A stretch of 64,000 nucleotides of DNA, from contig JAIXMN010000007.1 of assembly GCA_025716815.1 (NCBI GenBank), positions 79,501 through 143,500 of the forward strand, written 5' to 3'. A program made the position numbers and the translations under genes. A model generated the notes under the pieces. The model made no database searches. It had not been told where the DNA came from and worked only from the letters and a program-made list of their open reading frames with translations. This document shows, in pieces, positions 23,150-34,613 of the stretch (position 1 is the stretch's first letter; every line of letters starts with the position of its first letter). The stretch comes from Dichotomocladium elegans (taxonomy: Eukaryota; Mucoromycota; Mucoromycetes; Mucorales; Lichtheimiaceae).

Positions 23150-23704
23150 ATGTTCCTCACCCGTCCTTTGCTCCAGGCAGCCAAGAAGGTAAGAAAAAAA
23201 AAAGGAAAGGGCAATGAAGCAGGCGACAATGCTCTGCCAGTCCCTTTTTGCCGCCAAACAGCAAAAAACACAGTAACATTGATAACATAATTACGTTCCA
23301 TTTGCGCGCACACACACCCTCCACACACATACGCTCGCTCGCTTGCTTGCGTACTTTTCCATTAGGCCACCACCGGTCTTACCGGCATTCCTGTGCATCC
23401 TAATCCCCGCCCTCACCTCATTCAAACGTACAACAAGACTTTGACTGCGTTGTCACGCCTTCCTGCAACAGCCGTCTATCGTCAAGCTACCGAGGCCCTC
23501 ACCCAGCAGCGTTTGTCCGTCGTCGAGGGTACAGAGAACATTGCGGAAATTGAGCAGTCTATCGGCAACGGTCAGATTGAGGAACTTATCATTCAGGCCG
23601 AGGAGGAACTGAAACTCGTCGCGAAGATGGAGGAATGGAAGGCCTGGGAGCCTCTCCAGGTGCCTGTCCCCAAGGGCCAGTGGCAATACAAGAGCGTCGA
23701 GTAA
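23150..23704 (+). CDS. NDUFA5: Mitochondrial complex I subunit NDUFA5 (B13 / 29.9 kDa)
   Basis: This is an accessory subunit of the NADH:ubiquinone oxidoreductase peripheral arm. Exon 1 (23150-23188) encodes MFLTRPLLQAAKK. A 177-bp GT-AG intron follows, and exon 2 begins at 23366 with ATTGLTGIPVHPNPRP, the conserved family entry. The rest is helical: HLIQTYNKTLTALSRLP, VYRQATEALTQQRLSVVE and IEELIIQAEEELKLV. It ends with KMEEWKAWEPLQVP and QWQYKSVE, the classical NDUFA5 WEPL motif. The length, about 126 residues, is right for the family. Its presence indicates that the organism has a proton-pumping complex I. It converges on the SNX4 gene. Confidence 0.95.
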
Positions 23705-23930
23705 AACTTGCAGGACAGAGAAAAATAAAATAAAAAAAAATTACATTTGTAGAGATGACAAGCGCTTTCTTTTTTTTTCCTGCAGGAAGGAGACGACTTT
23801 GGATGAGGGGGAGAAACCATGGCCCGTCCTATATTCGCAGCTCATCCTTTTTTCTTCTACGCACATGAGCTGAGCAATCAAGAAAAGTTATTTTTTTATC
23901 TTGTGGAAATATAAGTACATGCTTGTAAAC

Positions 23931-26028
23931 TTAGCCAGCTTGCTCTAAGCTCGCTGCCAGATCTCGCCATATATGGGCACCCTAGATCAGTATAGGAGTC
24001 AGCATGATATGCATTAGGTAACTTTCCTACCAATGCGCTCTCAACTAGCCTTCTGGTAAAAGTCCACCTTGGCCCCAGTATAATCCGCAAGCGCCTCTCG
24101 CATCTCGGCAGCTTTAGTGCGAGCAAAGAATCCGTCCTCGCGCTTTACCTGCTCTGAAAAGGCAGTTGATACCTCATGTGTCTGCTCGACAGCATCTTGG
24201 AGCTAAAACAAGAACCAGTCTCGTTCGTTTGGATCCAGTATCTTTGTATCAGCCATCACATAACTCACCTCTTTAATTTGTTCGTCAAGTCGCAATACTT
24301 TTTCTCGGCGGATCTTGTCAATGTCTGCTCCACGGACCTCATTGATCTTGCCAGCAAAATATCCAGCAAACCCATTATCGCCCGGGCGGGGATGAAGTGT
24401 CTTTTCACGCTCGGAGATGGTAGATTGAAGATAATCGGACAGCTCTTCAAAATCCAACTGCTTTTGGTCGCGTAGCTTTAGAATCCCCTGGAAGGTTCAC
24501 GACACACGAAAAGGGGTACGTTAGGATGTTTTGCTTCGAATAGATAGGGAAAGGATTTTTCTACCTTGATTGCATTATAATATGTGATGGAATCATGAAT
24601 CACACTAAGCCAATTGGCGTCATGGGCACTCATTTTCTTCATTTGCTCGGAGTACTCGAGCAATCCTGTTGCGAACTTGCCAAGAGGAAGACCTATCCCG
24701 TCCTCATGTGTTGCCAGCCCCGCTACGCTACTTGCGAAACTCTTATAGTCCTGCGCTAGATCTAAGGATGTCGGTCAACAGTCAAGTTAATTTCAATGTG
24801 CTGAAAATACTCATGGATAAACATACCCTCGGTTCGCTTGTTTGTTCGTAGCAACGTTTTTTCGAGCAGATTCAGGTTGTCCTGAAGACGATCCACGCGG
24901 TCTTTCATCTCGATAAATTGCACATCTCGTTTCCGGATCTTGGCGAACGCATTCACGAGCGAGTCACTGATGGTATCTATCATTGTCTCCTGACCTTCGC
25001 GAAGTGCTCGGGCTGACGCGTCATTCTATGTTCCGTCCTAGGTTACCAAATAGTGCTTTCTGGCTCGATAGCAGCAGCAGCGATAGCAAGAATCACTTAC
25101 AAATTCAGGAGATTCCAAGAACATGACAAAAAACTCGGCCTTTTGTAAAATAGGATGGCCAGCAATCCGCTGAAGATAGCGTTGAAGACTAGGATATTTA
25201 CATGATCTTTTAATATAGATAGAAAGCAGAATACTTTCTTATGGAAAAACATACCTAACACGTCTCCGCTCTATAAAATCCGAACTGAATCGGTCTCCCT
25301 TGACGTACTCTGCAGGGAAATAATATAGAAAGTTGTCAACAACGGATGCGAGCATTCTTCGCTGACTTTTACCCATCCTGTGTTTATCTGGAAGAGGAGG
25401 AACGAAGCAGGCAGGATAATGGATGTATAAGACGTTGTACAACCAAACGAAATCCTGAAATCGGCGACGCACAGATGTTTTCTATGATATTTGGGTAAAA
25501 AGACGTTTATGGTCGCCTTTCGCAGGAAAAAGGGACAGAAGATATTTACGGAGGAAACGATGCGGTAGGAGATGTAATCGTTTTCCTTGCGAGGATCGGT
25601 GACTAGAATTTTCTTGCGGTCTTGGGGCAGTGACGACGACGACGAAGGCGAAGACGACGACAAGGACGACGACGACGGCTCGGCATGATGATTATTATGC
25701 AAAGGATACTGGACGTAATTTTTCTCAGAATGGATACACTCGTCCTGTAGCTGGACGTCGACCGATACACCGGGAGACTGAGGCTCATCATGCATCTATA
25801 ACAGGTCAGATTCCGTTTGCCAAGAAGCTGGATTGGGATCGGGGGAGGGAACATGGAGGGGTAAGCCAAGGAGAAGAGCGTTACCTCCAGGCCCGCGTAG
25901 GTATATTGCGCTTCCAGTGCCTGACCCAGGCTTTCCGAAATATCTGAGAGAGGATCTAAATGGGGTGAAGGACTGTTGCGGTTTGGTTTGGTAATGTCCC
26001 AAGCGACATTGCTGAATTCTTCTTCCAT
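23931..26028 (-). CDS. SNX4: Sorting nexin SNX4/Atg24, copy A
   Basis: Snx4 is a PX-BAR protein that tubulates endosomes, recycles cargo such as SNAREs to the Golgi and supports selective autophagy. The start MEEEFSNVAWDITK is followed by an Asp/Ser-rich linker with a long Ser run. The PX domain has KKILVTDPRKENDYISYRI, RRRFQDFVWLYNVL, YPACFVPPLPDKHRM and EYVKGDRFSSDFIERRRV. The BAR helices include ISDSLVNAFAKIRKRDVQF, DFEELSDYLQSTISERE and GKINEVRGADIDKIRREKVL. The C-terminus is recovered with an apparent GC-AG intron at 23982-24049: FYQK joins GAHIWRDLAASLEQAG and a stop, aligning with FFEQ-GASVWENILPIL of copy B at the same intron position. Without that splice the frame stops after three further codons. 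Copy B lies near 41-43 kb on the other strand. Confidence 0.88.
23982..24049 (-). other. GC-AG intron in SNX4 copy A
   Basis: Read on the minus strand, the intron begins gctagttgag after exon AAG and ends ctgatctag. The paralogue has an ordinary GT-AG intron at the same codon boundary, which supports the position. Confidence 0.7.
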
Positions 26029-26236
26029 AGCTGTGTTACAGAGGGTAAATGAATGCAGCTGAGAGAAGAAAAGAGTGAATTTGTGGGTTTTTCTAGCTGC
26101 CCGCTCTTTTGGGAATTTTATCATTTTACGTTTCTCCCTAGTACCATCCAGACTATGGATTATTCCTTTGCAACCTTCTTTAGTACGCTTTAGATAGAAA
26201 AAATAGCAGAGAGAATGTGAGAAGTCCTAAGTTAAT

Positions 26237-27078
26237 TTAAGTGCGAAGAAGTATAACCAGAACAAGAGATACTGCAAGAGAGATTACGGTAGCAAGCTTA
26301 GACTCTGCAATCGGTGCTGCTGCTGCTGCACCGGCGAAAATACTTTGAGAATGGCCGTCATTCGTACTGCCATTCGAAGCGCCTCCTGAGGTTTTACCTC
26401 CTGAACCAGCCGTGGGTGATGCTGGGACAGCTGCGGACCGGATCTCGATCGGGATAGGTAGCTCAGTGTTGGTAGATGTGTCAAAAAAGACAACATTATA
26501 TCGGCCGGGCTTGACCGTCAACGGAATTTTGTAGTTGATCGAGTGCTCATAGTATGTGGTATTGCCTTCATGCTTGGCAGATGCTTCAGTCTTACTCACA
26601 TCGGCATTATCAGTAATCACAATTGGCTGCTGCTGTTGTTGTATTGATGATCCATTGTTGTTGCTTGTCGTCGCTCCCAGGATGGAAGAAGTCGGAGACG
26701 CAGCGGCAATAGGAGCAACTGCAGAAGGAGGTGCGCTGGCATCAGCAGCAACCCCGCTACCGCTCACTGTAGCAGCAGCAGCATTCCCAGAAAGACCAGA
26801 GGCAGCCAGGATAGGTTTGAGAATAATTTGGAGATGGAGAGCTAATGAATCACCTTTAGTATTGATATGTATAACTGAGGAGAGAGCCAGATGAAATTAC
26901 ATGTGCTGTCAACGTTGCCCATCAGACGATAAGTGCATGGCAAGAACTGATCCACAACATATGGACCATTGGTGACGGGGCTCGTCACATTATAGTTCCT
27001 CCCTGGGGCTGTCAGATCCGCAAAGATGGTGGGTGTCAGAGCCAGAATTAATAGGCTGATTAATGCCAAAGTATTCAT
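26237..27078 (-). CDS. GPI-anchored Ser/Ala-rich cell wall protein (Kre9/Knh1-type)
   Basis: The product begins MNTLALISLLILALTPTIFA, a clear secretion signal. It is followed by YNVTSPVTNGPYVVDQFLPC, typical of the Kre9/Knh1 N-terminal domain (Ser-Thr-rich GPI-anchored family) found in fungal wall proteins. One intron (about 26830-26900) is spliced GT-AG to give TCDSLALHLQIILKPILAAS. The middle is Ala/Ser/Thr-rich with a poly-Gln stretch. A beta-rich block follows (YYEHSINYKIPLTVKPGRYN, then FFDTSTNTELPIPIEIRS), which is the second half of the domain. The end has Gly/Ala/Ser spacers and a hydrophobic tail LATVISLAVSLVLVILL, the expected GPI-attachment signal. It should be displayed at the plasma membrane or wall. 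The exact role is unknown. Confidence 0.82.
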
Positions 27079-28399
27079 AAACAAAAGAAAGAGAGAGGAT
27101 GTGGGATGTACAAGATTTGAAAGAGCATCTGTATTTATGAGCAGATGTACTTGTATATGTTCCTGTAGAGAGGAATAGGAGCTAAACGCAGCAAAATAAA
27201 TTGCGGAGGTAGGGGAAGGATCATTCCGAAGTAAGCATTGCTGTTTGCATGTCTGTATAATATCAATGCTAATTCTTCTCCATTTTATTGGAAACTCATT
27301 CAACGAACTCAGGGAAGCAGATATCTGTATTCTGCAAAAACAACATCGCGAAAATCAGGAAATACCCCACCGATTGAGTCGCTCAAGTATTCCCCCCCAA
27401 AAAAAAAAAAAACTTACATAGGCACCAAGAAGGGGCTGTTTTATCTATGTGTTTATACTTTTTCTTCTAGTAACAAAGGGATGACTTTCAACTGTTGCTA
27501 TAGCATTTCATCAAAGCAAACTCTTCCATATTTTAAAGAGTATTCGGGAAAATACTATAGGAATTCCTATTGATGAAATAACCTTCAAGTAGCATTTGTA
27601 CATCAACGAAAAAAAATCGATATGCAGTCCGACATGTAGGAGATCATGTTGCTGCTGATTCTGATGCTGCTGTTGAATAATGCGGATGCTATTTTATAAT
27701 GATACATTTAGATGTATAAATGCATAACCAACAAGTGCGCCATGAAAGTACATGACAGTCTCCTTCCTGATCAGCTACTACAGCGCTCCACAGCTTCTTG
27801 GTTTCTCGAACAACAAATCCGTATGCATGGTAAGAGCCGAACAGCTGCCAGGGAACGTAGTATATGGGTTTAGAACAAAATATTAAACCGTTGCCAAAAA
27901 ACGATCTGGCTGAATATTTCTCTCTTTCGTACGGAGCCCAATGTCCCTAACCCAAACGGCCAACATTTGTGTCACCGGAGATCAGATGATCCCCGGCCCG
28001 GATATCATCGAACGACTTTGATCGCCCGACATGGAACCAAGTTTTGAATATGAACCTGAAGATTTGGTACTGGGGCGCCGGACCAAGTCCCTCATTCGTG
28101 TGTTTTGCTCATGCGTGAGGCGGGGTTATCATAGCAAATACCTGAGACTTGGTACACCATAAACACGCTAAGACAACAAACTCCGCAGGATGACCCCGCT
28201 CCAAAAAACCTCCGCCCCCACCCCAAACCCGAACTTAACTTTGTGGCATTTTTAATTTCAGTCCGACATCCCATTCGCCCAGCTCAAATAGCAGCGAAGC
28301 ACAACAAAAAGGGCCGTCTACTCTTTTTCTCTCTATCTCTCTTTTTTATCGTGCTCAGGGCAAGAGTACAACCCTTCTCCACCTCTCCTTCTAACTGTC
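27079..28399. other. Gene-free interval upstream of the coiled-coil gene
   Basis: About 1.3 kb. It contains the GPI-protein promoter at the left, and an A-run (27402-27412) and GCTGCTGATTCTGATGCTGCTG (27650-27672) in the middle. The right part, pyrimidine-rich at 28315-28395, probably contains the promoter of the next gene. No open frame has recognisable content. Confidence 0.35.
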
Positions 28400-29833
28400 A
28401 TGGCCGACCCTTACCAGCCGTCTTCTCCAGCATCCCATAACGTTCCACCCAATCCACCCCCGCACGAGCATACCTCGGATTCCGTCCAGAAAGTTCAGCG
28501 CACAAAGACATTGAATAAGGTCCAGAAAATGAGCCGGTTCTTTAAAAAGCCTGGAAGTAAAGATAACAGCAACAACGCCAATGACTACAAAGTACGCGAC
28601 GAAACCCGTCCGCCGTCATCTCTTAGCAACCACAGTCAAGCTCGGCCATTCGATCGAGCGTCTATCCCGAGCTCGATTCAGGACAACTACCACGATTGCA
28701 ACGACTGGCCCATTTCGCGAACGACCTCACATATCAGTGAAAATAATTATACCCGTAGGTAGCACCGAAGACTATCCGGCATGGAGTGGTGGTAAAGCGT
28801 ACTAGACTACTCATGTACGCGGTTTTTTGTCATCATAGACGAAGGCGGCGTAATGGATGGTCGACCGGCGTCGGCGCTGCTCAGTGAAGTGGAGGAGGAA
28901 GGCGCGGTGTCGCAGCTGACGCGTGAGCTGGAGGAGATAAAGCTAGCCGTTGAACGAACACGGAAGGATGTGATTGTCGAGGCTGAGCGGAGACAGGCGT
29001 TGCAACAAACCTACGAAGATGTAAAGCGGCAACTGCAAGATGAAGAGAAGGAGTATAGCCAGGTCGAAAACCTGTTCTTTTCTCACACACGGTCCGTCAA
29101 GGCAACGGATGACGATCTCTCGACTATTCGCGACACGTTCAAACTGTTAAAGTATTCGATTGCTCGTATGATCATGTCCCTGAACAAAAAAGCAGAATTT
29201 GAGCATGCCCAGCAAAAGTTTATCAAGAAATGGCCCGAGCTCTGCCGCACCGGTGAGCTTGACGTTGCTCATATCAATCTGCTCGCCGAGAAGCTCGTGC
29301 ACGAGCACCTTGTGCTCCACATCTTCCGCTGTCCTATCCACCCCGGCCTCGAAATCAACGATGCCTACAAGTCTGTCTCGGACTGGCTTACCGCACACGG
29401 CTCAGACTTTGCCATACGTCTTCGGCAGCAGCTAGCATGCATTATCGCAAAGAGTCTGAAAGACAGCAGCATACAACAAGCGTCACAAAGTGCGAAGAAA
29501 AATGTCGTGGACCTCATTTACGATGATCTGGCGGATATTTACCATCCTTATATACGCGAGAACGATGCAACTATGAGTGAAGATAAGCGATATTACACGA
29601 AGATCGCAGACATTGTCGACAAGGCAACAAGGTTGGCAGTCGCCATCCGTGGCCAGGACGTGGATATCACAACGTTGGATATTGAAGAGGGTGAAGCACC
29701 TTTTGACGATGAGACCATGGTGGATGTAAAGGGTAAAACTGAAGGAACAGTGCGTTTCTGCATTAGCCCGCCATTCGTCGGGGGTGATGGTGAACATGGC
29801 TTCATAGAAAAGGGAAAAGTAGTCGTTTCGTAA
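28400..29833 (+). CDS. Unrecognised coiled-coil protein with basic-Pro N-terminus
   Basis: I do not recognise the family. Two exons join through a GT-AG intron at 28751-28839 (donor gtaggt), giving a protein of about 448 residues. Residues 1-40 are Pro/Ser-rich, followed by a basic block KVQRTKTLNKVQKMSRFFKK and a disordered part. From about residue 135 there is a coiled coil (VSQLTRELEEIKLAVERTRK and QQTYEDVKRQLQDEEKEYSQ). A mostly helical domain follows with FKLLKYSIARMIMSLNKKAE, FRCPIHPGLEI and VSDWLTAHGSDF. The C-terminal part is acidic and ends FIEKGKVVVS. There is no signal peptide or membrane helix. A cytoplasmic structural or regulatory role is only a guess. Confidence 0.75.
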
Positions 29834-30456
29834 CGGTGCACAGGTACACACCTGCCGTCGCGCCCCCACATCTACGTATAGCTGTAAGATCCACTGCGCC
29901 CATACCAGTCTTCTCCCCCCTCCTCTCTCTCTCTCGTTTCCTTGATGACCACAGCGCATAAGCCCTATCGTCCTATATATACTGTCTTCTTCATCCTACC
30001 CTCTATTGCTATCATTACCGCTTTCGCTTAAAAGATTCGACCCTAAACCCGACTATAAAACCAGTTTTCACCATGCACGAATCCATATTTACTTTATTCT
30101 GTGCATCCCTTGCATCGCATACCCTGTGAAAGGTAATTTACTCTGTGGCCCCTTGCAGCAATCCATATTGGGTGAATATTAGCTTCCAAGCACACTGTGC
30201 ACAGCCCTCACCACCTTATTGTCTCGGCAATTAAACTCTATCTGAGTTGAGCATCCGCTTTATTTTAGGGAGAGATTAAACAGTGAATAACACTATACAA
30301 AGAATATAATAAATATGCGTATGTTGGTTCCCTCTAGCGAATGGTGGTGGTAGTGGTGGTGTTGATCAAAGTCGGATAAAACGTAGACGTGATGATTGCA
30401 CCATCGTCGGGAACGAGAGTTGGGCGCTGGCGGCGGCGGATGATTGGCGGGTGAAC
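29834..30456. other. Intergenic region between convergent genes
   Basis: About 620 bp between two convergent stop codons, so it should hold two 3' UTRs and terminators. A GGT/GTG repeat lies at 30343-30362. No gene is supported. Confidence 0.35.
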
Positions 30457-31043
30457 TTAAACACGATGATGGTAGTTTTCGTCGTCGATCTCGTCATTGA
30501 GCTCTAAATCAGATTCGTCCATCAAAGCTCGCTGGTATTCTGCTTCGTGCTTTCCACCCCATCGACGTCTGTGCTCACGTCTAGAAGCAAAAAAGAAATC
30601 CACAAGAAAAGCCGATAGGAGGCCGACAGTCCCACCGAAACAATTGGAAGCGATGTCGTATCCGTCAAAGGTGCGATACTGAAAAAGAAAGAGAGAGAGA
30701 GAGAGAGAAATCACCACAAAAGTTGAAGTTATTGTTGTCACACAGCAGACGCACAAACACACACACACACACACTTATGACCCTGCATGTGAAGTTTTAC
30801 CGGTAGAAGGCCTTGAATACATTCGCTCATAACGGCCATTGAGAAGAGTATAATTGAGGCGAAGACAAGATTGCGTTGGTATGAGAGGCCCCATATGAAA
30901 TACAGACAGAGACCTAGGAGGAAGAATGCAACGAAATGGAGGATCTTATCGTTGAATTGCTCATGCAAATGGACCGGAGCAAAACCAAGAATCGCAAGAG
31001 CAAAGAGCAGGATAAAGAGAATAATCAAGATACGCAACCGCAT
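30457..31043 (-). CDS. VanZ-like integral membrane protein
   Basis: A short membrane protein with the VanZ-like domain. Exon 1 encodes MRLRILIILFILLFALAILG and then NDKILHFVAFFLLGLCLYF, the conserved Asp-Lys-x-x-His-Phe signature. SIILFSMAVMSECIQGLLP follows. A GT-AG intron (about 30681-30802) is removed, joining LLP to YRTFDGYDIASNCFGG, the second VanZ signature with conserved Arg and two Asp. Four membrane helices are apparent. The tail is acidic and charged (DESDLELNDEIDDENYHHRV). VanZ-like proteins occur in many fungi without a settled function; the glycopeptide-resistance link comes from bacteria and need not apply. The product is about 155 residues. Confidence 0.85.
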
Positions 31044-31445
31044 ATTCCAGGAAGCGTTTTTTCTCTTTTCCCTTGTTATTCCTCGAACAAGAGTGAGATC
31101 GGAAGAGGAAAGCTGGATTTAGCGTGGCTTGAAACTTCTGATTTCCTTCATAAAACGCAAATCTTCCCAGACTAAGCGCCGAAAGAACAAAGATCAAAAT
31201 ACAGCAAAGAATAAGATAGTCTAATTTAAGAGGATGTGGAATTCCGAGTCAGCGCGCCACTATCTATCGTACGTACGCTCACGGATTGAGTTAGTAAGAA
31301 TCGCTTTCCATATTATGAAGCACCACGTTCGATCAATATTCTAAAATTTCCACGAGCTCCAAAGGTTCAAGCTTACAGTTGCGTTTCAAAGTCACATAAC
31401 TTTTGACCGTTAGTTTAGATCGTTCAAGTCTGGCAAAATGCTTCG

Positions 31446-31632
31446 TAAGCTGCTAGCTTTTTGCTGCTTTCAAAGCCTTCTCAGCCTTCGTCTTGAAGAT
31501 ATATGACCATGACTTGGCCAGCGCAGGATTTGTAGCAACGCTAGAACCATGTTTATTTCATCAGAATGTGTGTACTGTATTCTTCACTTGGAGGTATATA
31601 GCAATAAGTTCGGATACGTCATTGCGTGGCAC
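31446..31632 (-). CDS. Possible very short gene
   Basis: On the minus strand an ATG at 31632 opens MTYPNLLLYTS. A possible GT-AG intron (gtgaag...ttctag) then joins it to VATNPALAKSWSYIFKTKAE and KALKAAKS with a stop near 31457. The C-terminal block is Lys/Ala-rich and has the look of a real helical coding segment, but I do not recognise a family. The start could lie further upstream in another exon. This is a weak call from composition and splice signals only. Confidence 0.25.
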
Positions 31633-31827
31633 GTGACGCGGATACCCATATAGTCATAGGCTCAGAATGCCCACGCAAGCTCATAAACGACAAAGGCCTG
31701 ATCAGTTCTGTACAGAAATTGATTGATCGGTATAGAAGTAGAGAGGAGGAGGAATCGATAGGCCTAAAAAAGCTGAGATACTCATAGACACGGGGCGGGT
31801 GACAATGTTCTATCACCGCGCTAGCGG

Positions 31828-33414
31828 GTGGGCCAGGCAAAGAAAAAATTCTTTCCGTCGCTCATGGTTCTCCCTTTCTTCTGTGAAGAACTTGCCAATA
31901 TCAAGGCTCTTCGTGCCGTTATCGCTGTCCATCCCGACGTCTCTTTCCAGGAAAATCTTAGCATCAAACACAACGCTCTTTTTCTTGGGAATGAGCGAGT
32001 GATCAATTTCAATGACATCCAAGTTACTGTGGATCCTACGACCATCACTGTTTTACCTCATTCGCAGGGTACTGATCGGTTAATCCCTTACGAAGTCAAG
32101 TTAACGGTGGTCACTCCTAAAAAAATTAATGACGACGACGACGAACTCAAAACATGGTGGCCAGTCAAAGATCTTGCAACAAAGAAGGCTTTTGTGTGTC
32201 GCGTTTGCGACGCGCTTCTAGTGGACACCGCATCGTTCAAATTTAAACCGCTGCCTTCGGAACACTGGTATGAACTAGTGGAATGCTGGATTTGCCATGA
32301 AAGTAAACCAGAAGAGCACCGAGCACGGATGCAACCCATCTCGGCACAACCGAAGATGCTGCTAGCAGGCACAACATATCTTTTGGTACATCCAGGAGAT
32401 GTGGCTGGTGAATCGATTGAAATGGATAAGCATGCTGCCTCGCAGCTCAAGGTCAGTTTCTGTTTTACTGCTACACTCCTTTCTCCCGTAAAAAGGATTT
32501 CAAGAAGGCCGTTGAAACGAAAGCTATGTTCAACCGGCCGATACAAAAATCCAAGATCGAAAATGTTTCACTTAACAGCTTGTCAGAGAAAGGAGTTTTC
32601 GTCTCTATAGCGAGCTACTACAGGAGCATACATTTACCTTTTTCATATTTTTATAGTGGGCAATGTCTCGTCAGTGGATTCCTGTTCACTGCGTAAAATG
32701 CAATGGTGACATTGGCGAAGGACAGTTTGAGAAAGATGCAGGTATGACAAAGGCACTACTGCCCGATATGTTCTCTATTAACATAGCATAAACAGATGAT
32801 AATATTTCGCTACTGGGCGTAAAGATGTACAAGCACACCGTATCACCGATACCACGAGAACCTGTACTGCCCTCTTTTATGGATTTCCTGACCTTTGATC
32901 TTCTTGACGCTGTTAAAGCTCATGCAACATATCGGTTTCTCATACAGAGCCGACGAGATTCAAAAATTCAACTTCTGGTTAGCAGCTAATTCTTTGCATT
33001 TTCATTTTCGAGCACTCACATGTGTAATAGCTGTGGATGTTTAGCTGGAATACAAAGATCGCTTATAATCAGGGGTTTGCAGACTCTCCATCGACGCAGA
33101 TACAGCACAAGAAAGGTAAGCCCAATGAGTATCACATGGCTAAAGCTGAACCTCTCTCTCTCTGTTCCGTGCCGACAGTGATGAAGGTGCTCTACCTAGA
33201 CTGCACCAACACAAACAGCGAAGTTACGAAGCACCTTGAAATGTGGGGCAAAGACAAGGCAGCGGATCACCTTATCTATCCGGAATCCTGCTGCAAGATC
33301 GTGCGTGATACCCTCAAACGATCAACGGAAGTTCTGCCGCCGTATATGAGAATCGTAAATAACCCTGCTATGGCTGCTCAGCATAATTTCTCGATCGGTT
33401 TTCTTGAGCGATGA
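31828..33414 (+). CDS. UBE3D-type HECT-like E3 ubiquitin ligase
   Basis: The protein matches the HECT-like E3 family of human UBE3D, which binds cyclin B and E2 enzymes and promotes ubiquitin transfer. The first large exon has FVCRVCDALLV, then FKPLPSEHWYELVECWICHE, paralleling human LPLPSENWGALVGEWCCH. Later exons contain WIPVHCVKCNGDIGEGQFEK, then a segment with VLPSFMDFLTFDLLDAVKAH. DSKIQLLLWMFSWNTKIAYN corresponds to the human ILLWLLNSD region, followed by MKVLYLDCTNTNSEVTKHLE. The end LPPYMRIVNNPAMAAQHNFS-IGFLER matches human LPSSLRRVNSFQVAFLKM. About four introns are present. The start is either 31828 or an in-frame Met at 31864. The paired Cys-x-x-Cys motifs may bind zinc. Confidence 0.88.
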
Positions 33415-33564
33415 TGATCCCAAATAAAAATTTTAAAGGATACGGTTTCACCACAGAAACCCTTGGATCCTTCCGTTTCTGTAGGAGAAAAAGAACCCTT
33501 CCCGGTGTTCTATTCATTTTTTATTCCATTCCGACCCCGGATACAACACCGAATAGGGAAATAA

Positions 33565-34371
33565 ATGGACACTTTGCCAGCCGAAGTGATCAGTTGCATA
33601 CTTAGTCACCAGCTTTCTCAATCCGATCTTGTGCGTGCAAGTACCACCTGTCGAACGTGGTACCATATCTTGATCCCTCGACTTTATTCTGCGCCAAGGA
33701 TCAATACAAGGCAACAATTGGACAGTCTTGCAGAGTCTGGATCACGCGTATTCATCCACAGTCTCGATCTGCGCCCAGTGAAGTACCATGTGACTGGACA
33801 CCACCTTCGCCAATTCAGCAAATACCCCTTACGGAGCATCTTCCTCAGCGAATCGAGCCCCAGCAACACTGATTCGCTCAATGGTGTCCTCAAGACTTCT
33901 CTCCGGACTCTTGAGACCGCCGTTCTGACCGACTGCAGTCTCAACGCCTCAAGTCTCGAGTTGCTCCGTCAATCCCGTATCATTCACCTGGACCTGAGTG
34001 GGACGATGCTTCTTCCCTGCCATGCTATTGACGCCCCTCATCATCTGGAGGAGCTCATTGATCCGGCCTTCTCGAGCCTTCGCAAACTCAGCGTGGCCGG
34101 ATGCAATTGGGTCGACTCGACCACAGTGACGAATATCGCCCGGGGGTTTCCTCAACTTGTCGAACTGTCACTCTTTTGGTGCGAAAACATCCATTTTTCA
34201 GCCTGTACAGAGATTGTACGCAGGCTTCGTCATCTGCAGCACCTTGATCTTCAGCATGTGCCCGCCGTCAGCTCGAGGGCTACAGCTATGATACTTTTGC
34301 AAAATCATCCTCGCCTTAGATCGATAACCATTAGCCATCGAAGACAGAAAGAGACGGTGTGCAAAGGATGA
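33565..34371 (+). CDS. F-box and leucine-rich-repeat protein
   Basis: A single-exon gene of 268 residues. The N-terminus MDTLPAEVISCILSHQLSQS, followed by DLVRASTTCRTWYHILIPRL, is a standard F-box that docks to Skp1 in an SCF ubiquitin ligase. The rest consists of leucine-rich repeats of the cysteine-containing type, such as LRKLSVAGCNWVDSTTVTNI and LVELSLFWCENIHFSACTEI, then LQHLDLQHVPAVSSRAT. The substrate is unknown. It lies 150 bp downstream of the UBE3D-type gene on the same strand, so two ubiquitin-system genes are neighbours, though F-box/LRR genes are abundant in fungi and this may be chance. Confidence 0.88.
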   Translation: MDTLPAEVISCILSHQLSQSDLVRASTTCRTWYHILIPRLYSAPRINTRQQLDSLAESGSRVFIHSLDLRPVKYHVTGHHLRQFSKYPLRSIFLSESSPSNTDSLNGVLKTSLRTLETAVLTDCSLNASSLELLRQSRIIHLDLSGTMLLPCHAIDAPHHLEELIDPAFSSLRKLSVAGCNWVDSTTVTNIARGFPQLVELSLFWCENIHFSACTEIVRRLRHLQHLDLQHVPAVSSRATAMILLQNHPRLRSITISHRRQKETVCKG

Positions 34372-34613
34372 GTCACAAAGAATGACACAGAATAAAAAAG
34401 AAAAAATGTCTTTTGAAGGTGGGCATCATATTGTTGGGAAAAGGAAATGATGAGAAGCACTGCCATAAAAAGAATGTTTGTCAGGCAGCTGAGATCAAAC
34501 CCTCGTTCGGCCCAAGGGGGGGGGGGGAGACGGTCACGGATTCATATAAAGTCTAAGCTTTTCGTGATACGCATATTTCTTTCCTTCTTCCGCAGCCAAT
34601 ACATTCAGCAAAA

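Noticed and set aside
24041..24126. SNX4 copy A ending at the stop after FYQKAS, as a truncated protein
   Set aside because: A GC-AG intron at this point restores GAHIWRDLAASLEQAG, matching copy B at the same intron position.
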